Shown here: piece by piece, positions 44,791 to 56,589 of the stretch
Layout: each line of letters starts with the position of its first letter
Numbering within the stretch: the stretch's first letter is position 1
Assembly: GCA_024291935.2 (NCBI GenBank)
Contig: CM044313.1
Span: 80,165,001 to 80,229,000, forward strand
Source: Okapia johnstoni
Taxonomy: Eukaryota; Chordata; Mammalia; Artiodactyla; Giraffidae
Reading direction: 5' to 3'
DNA: 64,000 nucleotides
The notes under the pieces: generated by a model
What the model was told of the DNA's origin: nothing
Databases searched by the model: none
Seen by the model: only the letters and a program-made list of their open reading frames with translations
Made by a program: the position numbers and the translations under genes

Positions 44791-45309
44791 AAGGAGGCTT
44801 CTATCCTAAGTAGATATTAATAGACACTGATTATCTGAGACTCCTTCCAACTCAAGAATTTACAGACTGATTGGCCACTTTGTTTCTTGTTTTGGATTGC
44901 AAAAATATAATCAGGACCATATTAGATGATATCAAGGAATTAGTATTAATCTTATTAGATAACTAAAATAACACTATGGTTGCATAAGAATGTGGTTGTA
45001 ATTGTTAGACATGCATACTGGACTAAGTAGGGGTAAAATAACATGATGCCTGAGATTTGCTTTTTTTAAAAAATAGTAAAGTAATATGTCCAGTAATATA
45101 TGCAGATCTCTTTTGAGCTGACAACTCTTCTGAGTATGGAATCTATATTCTAGAAAAAGAATTCAAGAGCCTGGAGTAAGCAGATGTTGGTGCTCTTGAG
45201 TGTTGCAGATACAGAGCCAAGAAACTTTATGTTTTAGAGGCTGCACAAAGCTTTTCCTGAAAATCTGGAATATGAAGGTTGAATTAATTACCTTTTCCTT
45301 CCATGTTAT
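44791..45309. other. No gene seen; unassigned sequence
   Basis: No recognised element or credible frame. Confidence 0.5.
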
Positions 45310-45440
45310 ATGGATAGGATGGTAAGCAGAAAGCCATTTCCACTGAAAAAAAGGAAGCCCTGAGAGGTTTTAGTGATTTTGCCAGGAACACATACTAATG
45401 CCAGCATCAAAGCCAGAATGAGGATCGAAGGGTGAGTTTC
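45310..45440 (-). mobile_element. MIR fragment (antisense)
   Basis: 'gaagccctgagaggttttag', 'attttgccaggaacacatac' and 'cagaatgaggatcgaaggg' match the antisense MIR centre and tRNA-like part. Confidence 0.55.
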
Positions 45441-45607
45441 CATGACTATCTGTCTTGCAACCTCCTTCCACTTCTGCTGGGGAAGTTCCAAAAGTATAAA
45501 TGTATAAAGTACAGATGTTTTGGTACCTTTGGTCCTGTGGGATTTGTTTCAATCTGTCCAGTATCCAAGTCTCCTTAATCGTTCTTAAAGCTCCTTCTAG
45601 TGGTTAG

Positions 45608-46366
45608 AAGATAATACCACCCTTAGGCAGAAAGTGAAGAAAAACTAAAGAGCCTCCTGATTAAAGTGAAAGAGGAGAGTGAAAAAGCTGGCTTAAAACT
45701 CAACATTCAAAACGCTAAGATCATGGCATCCAGTCCCATCACTTCATGGCATATAGATGGGGAAACAGTGAGAGACTTTATTTTCTTTGGCTCCAAAATC
45801 ACTGCAGAAGGTGACTGCAGCCATGAAATTAAAGACACTTGCTTCTTGGAAGAAAAACTATGACCAACCTAGACAGCATATTAAGAAGCAGAGACATACT
45901 TTGCCAACAAAGTTCTGTCTAGTCAAAGCAATGGTTTGTCCAGTAGTCATGTATGGATGTGAAAATTGGACTATAAAGAAAGCTGAGCACAGAAGAATTG
46001 ATGCTTTTGAACTGTGGTATTGGAGAAGACTCTTGAGAGTCCCTTGGACTGCAAGGAGATCAAACCAGTCAATCCTAAAGGAAATCAGTCCTGAATATTC
46101 ATTGGAAGGACTGATGCTGAAACTGAAACTCCAATACTTTGGCCACCTGATGAGAACTGACTACTTGGAAAAGACCCTGATGCTTGGAAAGATTGAGGTC
46201 AGGAGAAGGGGATGACAGAGGTTGAGATGGTTGGATGGCATCACTGACTCAATGGACATGAGTTTGAGCAAGCTCCGGGAGTTGGTGTTGGATGGGGAAG
46301 CCTGGTACGCTCCAGTCCATGGGGTAGCAAAGAGTTGGACACGACTGAGCGACTGAATTGAACTGA
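45608..46366 (+). mobile_element. 5'-truncated BovB
   Basis: Begins around the YADD codons (gataataccacccttagg) and ends with gactgaattgaactga. Sense frames 45666-45863 and 45787-46215 (142 codons) are two phases of the ORF2 C-terminus, separated by a frameshift near 45830. Confidence 0.94.
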
Positions 46367-46659
46367 GTGATTGGGACTCTCCTTAAAATAAAAATTAACA
46401 AGACCTCATAGCAGTGAACTCAGAAAAGCATCACTGGCTTCTTACGGGACATTGCAACTTTCCCACTGGAAAGGGCAGAGATGCTGACCTAGAAAAGGAC
46501 ATTTGCTGGGTCCACATCAGTCCAGGGGACCAAATCCTGTCCATTTCAAGTATTTTCACTGATCAAAAATTCAGACTTTATATGAGTGCAGAAAAGAAGT
46601 ATGAATTGGTCACAGAAAAGATGTTTAAATGATCACACCAGATCATGTGGATACAAACC

Positions 46660-47064
46660 ATCTGTTTTAGTTTATCAGGGCTTTTGTGACAAAGTGTCAC
46701 AACCAGCTGGCTTAAAAGAACAAAAATGTATTTTCTCACAAGTTATGGAGGCTGTAAGTTGGGAACAAAGATTTCCCCAGAGCCTTGCTCCCTCTGAGAC
46801 TCTGGGGAGATGCTTACCTTGCCTCTTCCTGACTTCCAGTGGTGACCGGCTGGTCCTGGTGTCTCTCGACTTATAGCTGCATCCCTTCTGTCTCTGCCTT
46901 GGTCATCACAGGTCATTTCCTTGTACATCTCTGATTCTTACCAGTGTGAGAAGTAATTAACTAATTACATCATTCATGACCCAGTTTTCAAATCAGTTCA
47001 CATTTTGAGGTATTAGGGGACTTTAACATCTCTTTTGAGGGGACATGATTCAACCCCGTGTACC
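46660..47064 (-). mobile_element. MLT1 solo LTR (ERVL-MaLR, antisense)
   Basis: Antisense MLT1: tgttttagtttatcagggct, ccagctggcttaaaagaaca, tgtattttctcacaagttat, ggaggctgtaagttggga, cacattttgaggtattaggg, ggacatgattcaacccc. Ancient LTR with no internal retroviral sequence beside it and no open frame of its own. Confidence 0.82.
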
Positions 47065-47108
47065 ATCCAAACAAATGACATTGTGAGAAGGTTCCATTTG
47101 CATCTAAA

Positions 47109-47343
47109 GTTGTGATCAGGCTTCCCAGGTGGCCCTAGAGGTAAAGAACCCACCTGCCAATGCAGGAGACGTAAGAGATTCAGGTTCGATCCCAGGGTCA
47201 GAAAGATCCCCTGGAGAAGGGCATGGCAACCCACTTCAGTGTTGCCATGGACAGAGGGGCCTGGTGGGCTACAGTCCAAGGGGTGGCAAAGAGTTAGACA
47301 TGACTGAAGCAACTTGGCATGCACCACGCACGTTGTGACCAGG
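47109..47343 (+). mobile_element. Bov-tA SINE with 12-bp target-site duplication
   Basis: gttgtgatcagg (47109-47120) and gttgtgaccagg (47332-47343) flank a full-length element 47121-47331, with intact B box (ggttcgatccc). About 20 bases are missing mid-element (cagtgttgccatggacag). Confidence 0.94.
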
Positions 47344-48639
47344 CTCCTGACTTTACACAATATTAGAGCTAAAAATTCACTTCTATCTGAAAAGTGATGT
47401 TTGGCAAGAAAGGTTGAGAGAACAGCCCAGACTCCATGGCCAGTGCCTGCCCCTTCAGAAGCACATACCCCTTCCTGTGTGACGTGCTCCTGAGTGATGA
47501 GATGCCAACAAGGCAATGATCGAAGGGTAGACTGGAGCTTGCAGTGGGCAGGGTCACTCAGAATTCATGACTCACCTCCTGCAGCTTGCCCTTGCCACCC
47601 TGGCGCTTACCCCTCTCAGTTCTTCCCTCTCCACCTTGCTCATCCTCCCTACTTTGCTGGGAAACAACAGCTGCTTTGAATCTAGCCATTTTGATTTGGT
47701 GGTAAGTGAACTGTAAACCAGATTAAGCAAAACTGATGACTGTCGCAAGCAAGTTGTCCAATTATTGCTTTTTTTTGCAGTGAGGGCAAAAGGCAGTAAG
47801 GACCTTATATATCATAAGGCAAATACTAATTTGCCTGAATCAGCTTGCCAAGGGGTAATCAGCAAACGGGTTGGTGCTCATCAGAGCTGCACAGACTGGT
47901 CTCCGAGGAGGTCAGAGCCAGGAGTAAACCCTACCAGGAACTCTCGGTGAATCTAGCAAGTTCCCTGCCTTCTACATTCTGAAGCAAAGGTCCAACCTTC
48001 ACCTGACTTGTAGCCTGCCTAGGGTAAGTCACTGGGCTTCTTGGCAGATTTCTTGTGCCACAGGCTCTCTTCTCTCTCTCTTTGGGTGAGGATCAGTTTC
48101 TCTGGGAGTGATGGGAAAGTGAAAATGTGTTTGCAGAATCTGTCCCTCACGCTCACCCCACTACTTGACATTTTACCTGCCTTCTGAGGTAGGTCAAGGA
48201 GTTAAACCCTATCTGTTACTGACAGAGGATACAAGGTGAGGGAACAGGAAGAAAAAAAAAAGGGAAATGTGTTTCAAAGGGGAAAAAAATTAGCAGTGGG
48301 TAAAACGACCAAGACATCATTTTATGATACAATGATCTCTGAATGATAGAGGGGGTGGATTGGGCCCAGATACTGAAATCTTTCCAGATTCCAGGGCCTC
48401 ATCCTGTCTTGAGCCCCAGCTCCACATTTGGCATGGTTAATCCCTTGACCTTTGTGGAAATCCTCCCTGACGTCACTGGACTAGAGACCTGGAATGGAAA
48501 GGAGGGGCTTTGTCAGAACTGCATGAGTCCACATGGCTCATCTCCTGACAGGAAAGCTCAGAGGAGAACAGAACTCTCACTATTTAGAAACTGGACTAGG
48601 ATTCCTATCCAGAGGATACAATTTGCCATTGCCTTTGTG
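47344..48639. other. No gene seen; 1.3 kb unassigned
   Basis: No recognised element. A 112-codon frame (48343-48681) runs into the next SINE and shows no motif. Composition is more balanced than the AT-rich blocks elsewhere. Confidence 0.45.
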
Positions 48640-48878
48640 GTTTGTACAGGGCATGCATTAAGTTGCTTTGGTCATGTCTGATTCTTTGCAGCCCAATGAA
48701 CTGTAGCCTGCCAGGCTCCTCTGTCCATGGGGATTCTCCAGGCTAGAGTACTGGAGTGGGGCCATGCCCTCCTCCAGGGGATCATCCTGACCAAGGGTAC
48801 GAACCTGTACCTCTTAACATCTCCTGCATTGGCAGACAGGTTCTTTACCACTAACACCGCCTGGGAAGCCAGTTTGTA
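48640..48878 (-). mobile_element. Bov-tA SINE (antisense)
   Basis: Element about 48647-48871, from ttaagttgctttggtcatgt to aacaccgcctgggaagcc, flanked by gtttgta on both sides (48640-48646, 48872-48878), a possible 7-bp target duplication. Confidence 0.92.
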
Positions 48879-49524
48879 TGGCCAGTGGAGCAAATCAAGA
48901 ACACTAAGGAGAGAACTTTTTTCTCTTGATGCCTAAGTGCCCATCATAATTCTTTGGAGTTCTCTTAATTGGCATCCCAATCTCATCTAACTGTTGTTGT
49001 AACACACATGTATTGAAATAAAAGCTGCGTACATTTCCACCACAACATCCAAAAAGATGAGGTACCATCTATTTTTTTCCCCCACCAGTTTCTGTCTATA
49101 GGGCTTTGTATTCATTAACAATTGGCTCTGTTCCCTTTGCAGTCTGGAGGCCCTGTTCCAGGTCACCTGTGATTTGGAACCCTGGGTCCTTGGCCGTGAG
49201 GTTAAGAGAAAGAAAGAGAACATGGGGAAGGGACCAAAGGTGGAGCCAGATTTGAAGGTTTAGCCTGAAAGTTATACTTAGAGAGCCAGTTATATCTAGA
49301 ACTCCGACTTCCTAGCCGTCAGATACTTGACAGACAAGTTAAAAATAAGGACAAGATTAATTATCAAGGCTCTTGGTGGGGAATGGGGAGAGGAGGAAGG
49401 GGATAAATGCTTTCACGTTTGTCACTGTTTACTCAAAAAGAGTGTCGCTAATAGTGAGGGTTGCTGAACATGAAAGGATATCTATTAGCAGTTTTGCAGG
49501 TAAGTAGGGGAAATTACACACTAA
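48879..49524. other. No gene seen; unassigned sequence
   Basis: No recognised element; longest frame 78 codons. Confidence 0.5.
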
Positions 49525-50010
49525 CATTTCTTTTAAATATTTTTATTATATAATTCACATACCATCAAGTTTATCCCTTTAAAGCCTACAACTTAGTGGT
49601 TTTCAGTATATTTACAGAGTTGTGCAACCTTCATTATAACCTAATTTTAAAACCTTTCATCAACCACAGAAGGAACTTAGTACACATTAGCCTAGCCGTC
49701 ATTCCTCTTTTCCCTTTTTGTCCTATCCCTGCCCCTGGCAACCACTAACCTATTTTCAGTTGCTGTGGATTGGCTTTTTCTGGACAGTTCATGTAAATGG
49801 AATCATGCTTCCATGATTTTGAGACTGGCTTCTCTCACTCAGGATAGTGTTTTTAAGGTTTTTAAGTGTTTTTAAGGTTTGTCCATATTGTAGCGCAATA
49901 GTTCTTCATTCCTTTTTGTTGTTGAATAGGATTCCATTGGAGATATACCACATTTTACTTGTCCATTTATCAGATGATGGACAACACACTTGTGTCTTAC
50001 TTAAAGCAGC
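49525..50010 (-). mobile_element. Old L1 3' UTR (antisense)
   Basis: Antisense L1M: ataattcacataccatcaag, cagagttgtgcaaccttcat, tgcccctggcaaccactaac, atgtaaatggaatcatgctt, ctctcactcaggatagtgtt. A 19-base unit agtgtttttaaggttttta is tandemly repeated at 49846-49880. Confidence 0.88.
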
Positions 50011-50619
50011 AAATTGCCACAGTCTGAACAATCTGAGTTGAACAGCTTTTTGCTGAAGGTAGGAGTTAATAAAACAGCTCCTATCTTAATATGTTAGATT
50101 TAAGAGATAAGATTATTAAGGGATTTAAGATTTAGTTTTGATAGGAAAAAAATGATTTATATTCAAGTTTGTGGCAAGTAGATGTTTGCAAGATAACCTA
50201 ATGATATTAACGTAATAAGGTCATGATATTTGTATTTGTGCTTTTTAGTTATCGCAGTAGAGTAGATCTGTATAAAGAAGTATTCACTCATCCCTTCTAA
50301 TGAAATAGCTTTAGAATGCTTGAAATCTCTTTACTACATCCACATGAAATACAGCACCTGCCTTTGTGTTCAGCCAACAAGTGCATAGCTGAGTTTGAGG
50401 CCAAGCTGCATAGCTGGTCTGCCAGGAATCTACAGGTTATACTGTCTTATTGTACTAGTTTTTGTCTTTTCTCTGCTTCTGACTCAGGTGTGAATGAGGA
50501 AGCATGGGAAAGAGGAGTAAGAGGGAGCAAATAAGGTTCCACAGATTTGGAAGGTTGCCTAGGATTCATATTCAAGCAGTTCTTTCTCAAGGTGTCAAAA
50601 CTCTCTTACCTGGGGAGTA
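50011..50619. other. No gene seen; unassigned sequence
   Basis: AT-rich, no recognised element, no frame above 72 codons. Confidence 0.5.
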
Positions 50620-50800
50620 TGGCCAGACTGCAGGCTCTGGAATCTAGGCATGTCCATTGCATATCTTTGTGACGTTGGGCAGGTACTTAATCTGTCTTTC
50701 TTGTTCTCATCAGCAAAGTGAAGATAATAATGGTTCTTAGTTCTCAAGATGCTTTGAGGATTCCCATGATTCCTGGCACATAGAAAACTGTTAACCATAA
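50620..50800 (+). mobile_element. MIR SINE (sense)
   Basis: 'gactgcaggctctggaatct', 'tttgtgacgttgggcaggta', 'cagcaaagtgaagataataa', 'gattcctggcacatagaaa' in MIR order. Confidence 0.75.
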
Positions 50801-50804
50801 ATAC

Positions 50805-50960
50805 TGCTAGCATGTATTCACTACTTGCTATTTCCTGGACTCTGTGCATGGAATCTTCATGGCAATCCAAAAAGGTAGTGAAGAGTATCCCCACTTTGCA
50901 GATAAAGAAACTGAGACTGAAGGAAGTGTAAATATATCTTCCTCAAGGTCAGTCGGTTTA
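50805..50960 (-). mobile_element. MIR SINE (antisense), tail-to-tail with the previous
   Basis: 'tagcatgtattcactacttg', 'agagtatccccactttgcag', 'ataaagaaactgagactgaa' in antisense MIR order. Its 3' end faces that of the preceding MIR. Confidence 0.7.
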
Positions 50961-52509
50961 AAAATGGCACAAGTCACTTTTATATACCTTTTGGTCTGAT
51001 TCAGCTTCTTTACATGTCCATTAGACCACGGCGCTTATATGCAATGAATCGTGCTAGCCAATATGCTGCCAACTGGAATATAGCTATCATAACACACACA
51101 TTTGTTTTAATAAAAATGAATAATGAATGCAGTTGGGCCACTTTGGAAAATAATGTGACCACAGCCTATGGGGAGAAAACAGCAGTAAAAGACTAAGACG
51201 AAGCTGTTAGAACAAACATGGGGCTTAAAGAACCTCAAAGTAGAACCTCATATCATCTGGCGAGATGCTATATCCTCTCCACCTGGGGGAACCAGACCCT
51301 GTGGTTTATGGGAACTAAAAGAACATTGCACGTGGTACTCAGATTAAAGAAGGTACATTGACTCATTTCCATTAGTTAGGAAATTAGTGGTCTCTCGTGC
51401 CTGTGTTAATATTCCAGTTGTCAACTTAATGGTTTAAGGTGTTTCTATTGCCATCACCACTCACCCACAAGCAGCACTTTTAAATTAGCCTTGAGAGCAA
51501 AAGAGTAAATAGAAGCACAGTTTATCATTCCGTCAAGTTCAGCTACCTAAAAAAGGCAACGTCTGATAGTCAAGCAAACAACTAGACTGCAAAGCACAAG
51601 TGTCAACATTGACACAGCATTGACACATTTACAGCTCCATGAGGGTTATTAACTGTGTTGCCCCAGGAGTCCAGGAGAAGACAGTTCAAGGGTCGGAGAC
51701 AAATGGTATTTAGATGGTCCCCAACTAGCTGGGACAACAGGAAACCTGAAACAGACTTTCCTTCTAACATTCCCTTCTAAACAGCCTTCCTGATTACACA
51801 GTGTAAAATAAGAACAGTTTTGGATGCTAATCCTAAATAATCCCAGGCTTTGGATTCTAACTCTAAGAAATATTTATTCTCTCATATTTCTAGGTAAAAA
51901 GATGTTCTCAATTCAGATTACCACAATTACAGCAATCTGATATTTTAATTAAAAGAGTGTGTTCTTTCCCCACTTATAGTATTAGTGGCTTCAAATGCAT
52001 AAAGAACCTTTTTGTAAACCAACTCATGAGGGTTTAGACATCAGGACAAAGGTAACATTTTAAGAATGTTCTTATGCTGCAATCAATTGGGGATTATTTT
52101 CAAAACCAATTTCTTGAGAATTCTGGCTAAGGCGTTTTCATCATTGAAAGTTTTTTTTTAATTGTCCTTTTAATTAGGAGTGTAACCCTGGCTTGTAGAT
52201 GCTACAAGCTTTACTGGGAAGGCAGATTTAGTCTCTGAGCTAAAAAAAGCAGAAAGTCCTTTGGTTCAGGACCACTGCTGGTGGCCAGCTCATCCGATCC
52301 ATGGTTGCCCCAGTCAAGATGACCACTGGTCAATTTATGCAGACTCACATTCCAGCCATGGCTATTCATCGGACTAGAACAACCAGCCTACTTTTCGGTG
52401 ATCATAATTTGATGCTGTCAGGCTTGTAAAATCCAGCTCTAAACTCTACCCTTCCCTGCTAGTCTATCAAGGCAATCTGGGCTTTGGTTCTTTGTAAACT
52501 ATCGATAGT
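50961..52509. other. No gene seen; 1.55 kb unassigned
   Basis: The longest stretch here without a recognised element. No frame exceeds 60 codons. Confidence 0.5.
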
Positions 52510-52725
52510 TCTCTTTATTTATTGTTGTTGTTCAGTTGCTAAGTTGTGTCCGACTCTTTGTGACCCTGTGGACTGCAGCACCATGCCAGGCTTCCCTGTC
52601 CTCCACCGTCTCTCAGTTTGCTTATGTTCATGTCCGCTAAGTCTGTGATGCCATCTATCCATCTCAGCAGCAGCAGCCCTCATTTTTGCCTTCTATCTTT
52701 CCCAGCATCAGGGTCTCTTTATTTA
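52510..52725 (-). mobile_element. BovB (antisense), 0.2 kb, 12-bp target-site duplication
   Basis: Perfect repeats tctctttattta at 52510-52521 and 52714-52725 flank the body 52522-52713, from the AAC-type tail (ttgttgttgttcagttgcta) to tttcccagcatcaggg. Confidence 0.93.
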
Positions 52726-52999
52726 CTCTACACTTATTCCCAAAAGGATTTAAAAGAACCTTGGTTAGATATGGCTCTGCTGTCCTATGACCTGGGGCAT
52801 GTTATAACAATAATAAAAGTTCTCACCTTTCACAGTGTTGCAGTATTACAAGGTACTTCATGAACCTTCTCTTGACAAAGTGATTACCCTCAGGATACAA
52901 ATTGACTTTCTGCTTCTAGTAAAACTGGCACATGGAAAATAGCTTGGAAATAAGGGCACTGGACAAATGCAAGGGTCACCTTGTCAGTCAGTGGGTTAG

Positions 53000-54808
53000 A
53001 GTTTCAATGCAGAGTTCCAAAGAATAGCACAGAGATATAAGAAAGCCTTCCTCAGTGATAAATGCAAAGAAATAGAGGAAAACAATAGAATGAGAAAGAC
53101 TAGAGATATTTTCAAGAAAATTAGAGTACCAAGGGAACATTTCATTCACAGATGGGCACGATAAAGGACAGAAATGGTATGGACCTAAAAGAAGCAGAAG
53201 ATATTAAGAAGAAGTGGCAAGAATACACAGAAGAACAACACAAAAAAGATCATCATGACCCAGATAACCATAATGGTGTGATCACTCACCTAGAGCGAGA
53301 CATCCTGGAATGCGAAGTCAAGTGGGCCTTAGGAAGCATCACTATAAACAAAGCTGGTGGAGGTGATGGAATTCCAGTTGAGCTGTTTCAAATCCTAAAA
53401 GATGATTCTGTTAAAGGGCTGCACTCAATATGCCAGCACATTTGGAAAACTTAGCAGTGGCCACAGGACTAAAAAAGGTCAGTTTTCATTCCAATCCCAA
53501 AGAAAGGCAATGCCAAAGAATCTTCAAACTACAGCACAATTGCACTCATCTCACACACTAGGAAAGTAATGCTCAAAATTCTCCAAGACAGGCTTCAACA
53601 GTATGTGAACTGTGAACTTCCAGATGTTCAAGCTGGATTTAGAAAGGCAGAGGAACCAAGATCCAATTGCCAACATCCACTGGATCATCAAGAAAAGCAA
53701 GAGAGTTCCAGAAAAACATCTATTTCTGCTTTATTGACTACGCCAAAGCCTTTGACTGTGTGGATCACAATAAACTATGGAAAACTCTTAAAGAGATGGG
53801 ACTACCAGACCACCTGACCTGCCTCCTGAGAAATCTGTATGCAGGTCAAGAAGCAACAATTAGAATTGGACATGGAACAACAGACTGGTTCCAAATCGGG
53901 AAAGGAGTATGTCAAGGCTGCATATTGTCACCCTGCTTTTTTAGCTTATATGCAGAGTATATCATGCAATATGCCAGGCTGGATGAAGCTCAAGCTGAAA
54001 TCAAGATTGCCAGGAGAAATATCAATAACCTCAGATATGCAGATGACACCACCCTTATAGCAGAAAGCAAAGAACTAAAGAGCCTCTTGAGGAAAGTGAA
54101 AGAGGAGAATGAAAGTTGGCTTAAAGCTCAACATTCAGAAAACTAAGATCATGGTATCCAGTCCCATAATTTCATGGCAAATAGATAGAGAAACAATGGA
54201 AACAGTGGCAGACTTTATTTTCTTGGGCTCCAAAATCACTGCAGATGGTGACTGCAGCCATGAAATTAAAAGACACTTGCTCTTTGGAACAAAATCTATG
54301 ACCAAACTAGACAGCATATTAAAAAGCAGGAACATTACTTTGCCAACAAAGGTCTGTCTAGTCAAAGCTATGGTTTTTCAGTAGTCATGTAGGGATGTGA
54401 GAGTGGGACTATAAAGAAAGAATTGATGCTTTTGAACTGTGGTGTTGGAGAAGACTCTTGAGAGTCCCTTGGACTGCAAGGAGATCCAACCAGTCCATCC
54501 TAAAGGAAATCAGTCCTGAAAGTTCATTGGAAGGACTGATACTGAAGCTGAAACTCCAGTATTTTGATCACCTGATGTGAAAAACTGACTCATTAGAAAA
54601 GACCCTGATGCTGGGAAAGATTGAAGGCAGGAGGAGAAGGGAACGACAGAGGATGAGGTGGTTGGATGGCATCACTGTCTCTATGGACATGAGTTTGAGT
54701 AAGCTCTGAGAGTCGATGATGGACAGGGAAGCCTGACGTGCTGCAGTCCATGGTGTTGCAAAGAGTCGGACACAACTGAGTGACTGAACTGAACTGAAAG
54801 TTGCAATG
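53000..54808 (+). mobile_element. BovB, 1.8 kb, with probable 10-bp target-site duplication
   Basis: Body about 53010-54798 between agtttcaatg (53000-53009) and agttgcaatg (54799-54808), one mismatch. Starts in the linker upstream of the RT domain (cagagttccaaagaatagca) and ends in gactgaactgaactga. Confidence 0.94.
53010..54510 (+). pseudogene. BovB ORF2 reverse transcriptase, active site kept but frames broken
   Basis: Encodes the RT that would reverse-transcribe BovB RNA. Piece 53152-53454 (RT N-terminal part) stops at a TAG (53452-53454) replacing Gln. A one-base loss near 53641-53645 moves the frame. Piece 53667-54146 (159 codons) carries motif A as IDYAKAFD, the QGCILSP motif (preceded by Cys where the family usually has Arg), and an intact YADD at 54035-54046. 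A further indel near 54110 moves the frame into 54109-54384, the C-terminal part. All three core RT motifs are present, but at least one stop and two shifts separate them, so no full protein is made. Confidence 0.92.
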
Positions 54809-55061
54809 TGTTGGTTCAACAGAGTGGGGTTTGGTTTTAACTCTTACCTCCAGAGAAGCTCCAATCCTGGATATTTTTGAAGAATAGAAGGTTGGAAACA
54901 TCAAGACAAGGAGGTCAGGGTGGATATGCTGCTGAGGATCCATACAGGGAACTTCTTGGAAAGAAGTGAATTGAGGAACTTGTCCTAAATATGAGTAGCT
55001 GGGAAAGGTCTTTGAATATTCCCAAAAGATGATTGCAGGAATATCTAAAGTCTAGAGTAGA

Positions 55062-55263
55062 GATGATAGTGAAGTGAGAGTTGCTCAGTTGTATCTAACT
55101 CTTTGCCGATACAGTCCATGGAATTCTCTAGGCCAGAATACTGGAGTGGGTAGCCATTCCCTTCTTCAGGGGATCTTCCCAACCCAGAGGTCAAACTCAG
55201 GTCTCCCACATTGCAGGCAGATTCTTTACCAACTGAGCCACCAGGGAAGCCCAGGGATGATAG
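55062..55263 (-). mobile_element. Bov-tA SINE with 8-bp target-site duplication
   Basis: gatgatag at 55062-55069 and 55256-55263 flank 55070-55255. The element lacks about 35 bases (the usual ccatggactgtagcccacca region) between ctctttgccg and atacagtccatgg. Confidence 0.92.
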
Positions 55264-55583
55264 ACTACAGCTTAAATGGTAAGACTTCAGTCTCCAGAAC
55301 CATAGCATAGTTGGAAGTTCCTTTACTCATCTTCTGGGCCTGATCCAAGCCATTAAACCCTCTAGAGTTTCATATGGTCTCTGCTTAAGCATCCACAGTG
55401 ATGAGGAGTTGGTCTTCTACCACAGGGGCTCATTTCATCTTTGGAGCATAATAATCATCATTTAGAACGCATTCTTTTTAGTCCAGGGCTTCTGCCTTAT
55501 AATATGACCCATTCATTGTTGTTCTGCTCAGTAATGGACAAGTGAAATATCCAGGGAGACACTTCACTATGCTATTATTGAAC
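55264..55583. other. No gene seen; unassigned sequence
   Basis: Short gap between a Bov-tA and a BovB. Nothing recognised. Confidence 0.5.
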
Positions 55584-56194
55584 TTGAATCTGTTGTTCAG
55601 TTGCTAAGTCATATCAGAGTTTGCGACCCCATGGGCATACCTATGGACTGCAGCATGCCAGGCTCCTCTGTCCTCCACTATCTCCTGGATTTTGCTCAAA
55701 CTCATGTCCCTTAAGTCGGTGGTGCTATTTAACCATCTCATCCTCTGCCACCCTTTTCTTATTTTGCCTTCAGTCTTTCCCAGCATCAGGGTCTTTTCTA
55801 ATGAGTTGGCTCTTCACATCTGGTAGTCAAAGTATTGGAGCTTCAGCTTCAGCATCAGTCCTTCCAATGAATATTCAGGACTGATTTCCTTTAGGATTGA
55901 CTGGTTTGATCTCCTTGCTTTCCAAGGGGGCTCTCAAGAGTCTTCTCCAACACCAAAGTTCAAAAGCATCAATTCTTCGGCGCTCAACCTTTATGATCCA
56001 GCTCTCACATCCATACATGACTTCTGGAAAAACCATAGCTTTGACTAGACAGACCTTTGTAGGCAAAGTGATGTCTTTGCTTTTTAATGCACTGTCTAGA
56101 TTTGTCATAACATTCCTCCCAAGGAACAAGCATCTTTTACTTTCATGGCTGCAGTCACCATCCACAGTGAGCAGTGATTTGGGAATTTGAATCT
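55584..56194 (-). mobile_element. 5'-truncated BovB (antisense) with 8-bp target-site duplication
   Basis: ttgaatct at 55584-55591 and 56187-56194 flank the body 55592-56186. The 5' end of the element (right side here) lies in the CTGCAG inverted-repeat segment, with a small local duplication (cacagtgagcagtgattt). Inverted relative to the BovB at 53000-54808. Confidence 0.93.
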
Positions 56195-56589
56195 ACCTCC
56201 ATGTAATTTCCTCCAGTTAGAGGATTTCTCTTCTTGTGCCTTTGAATACACTTCCTCAATGATCATAGCAGCCCTAAATGGTTTCCCAAACAACACACAA
56301 AGCCCCTGAGTATTGGCACATCTTCCTACTCACAACTTCTCCTCATCTTCTGTGTCTCCTGTATCTCTTCCTTTCCTCTGATATCTGCACCCAACTCTCT
56401 TATGATTCTTCTGGAGTCTAAGCATGAGCTCAAAGCAGAAGACAGAGACTTCTAGCGAAAAGAGCAAAGGAACTTGCTTCAAGCCTTGGCAAATTTCTCT
56501 AAAGCTCTAAATATTATTATTTAGCTGATGGAGTGGGAAGGGTATCATGATAGAATATAAATGAATGTTCATTATAAATTGCAATGTAT
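56195..56589. other. No gene seen; unassigned sequence
   Basis: No recognised element. Confidence 0.5.

Noticed and set aside
46660..47064. Endogenous retrovirus with coding potential at the MLT1
   Set aside because: Only a decayed solo LTR is visible; no internal region, primer-binding site or open frames.
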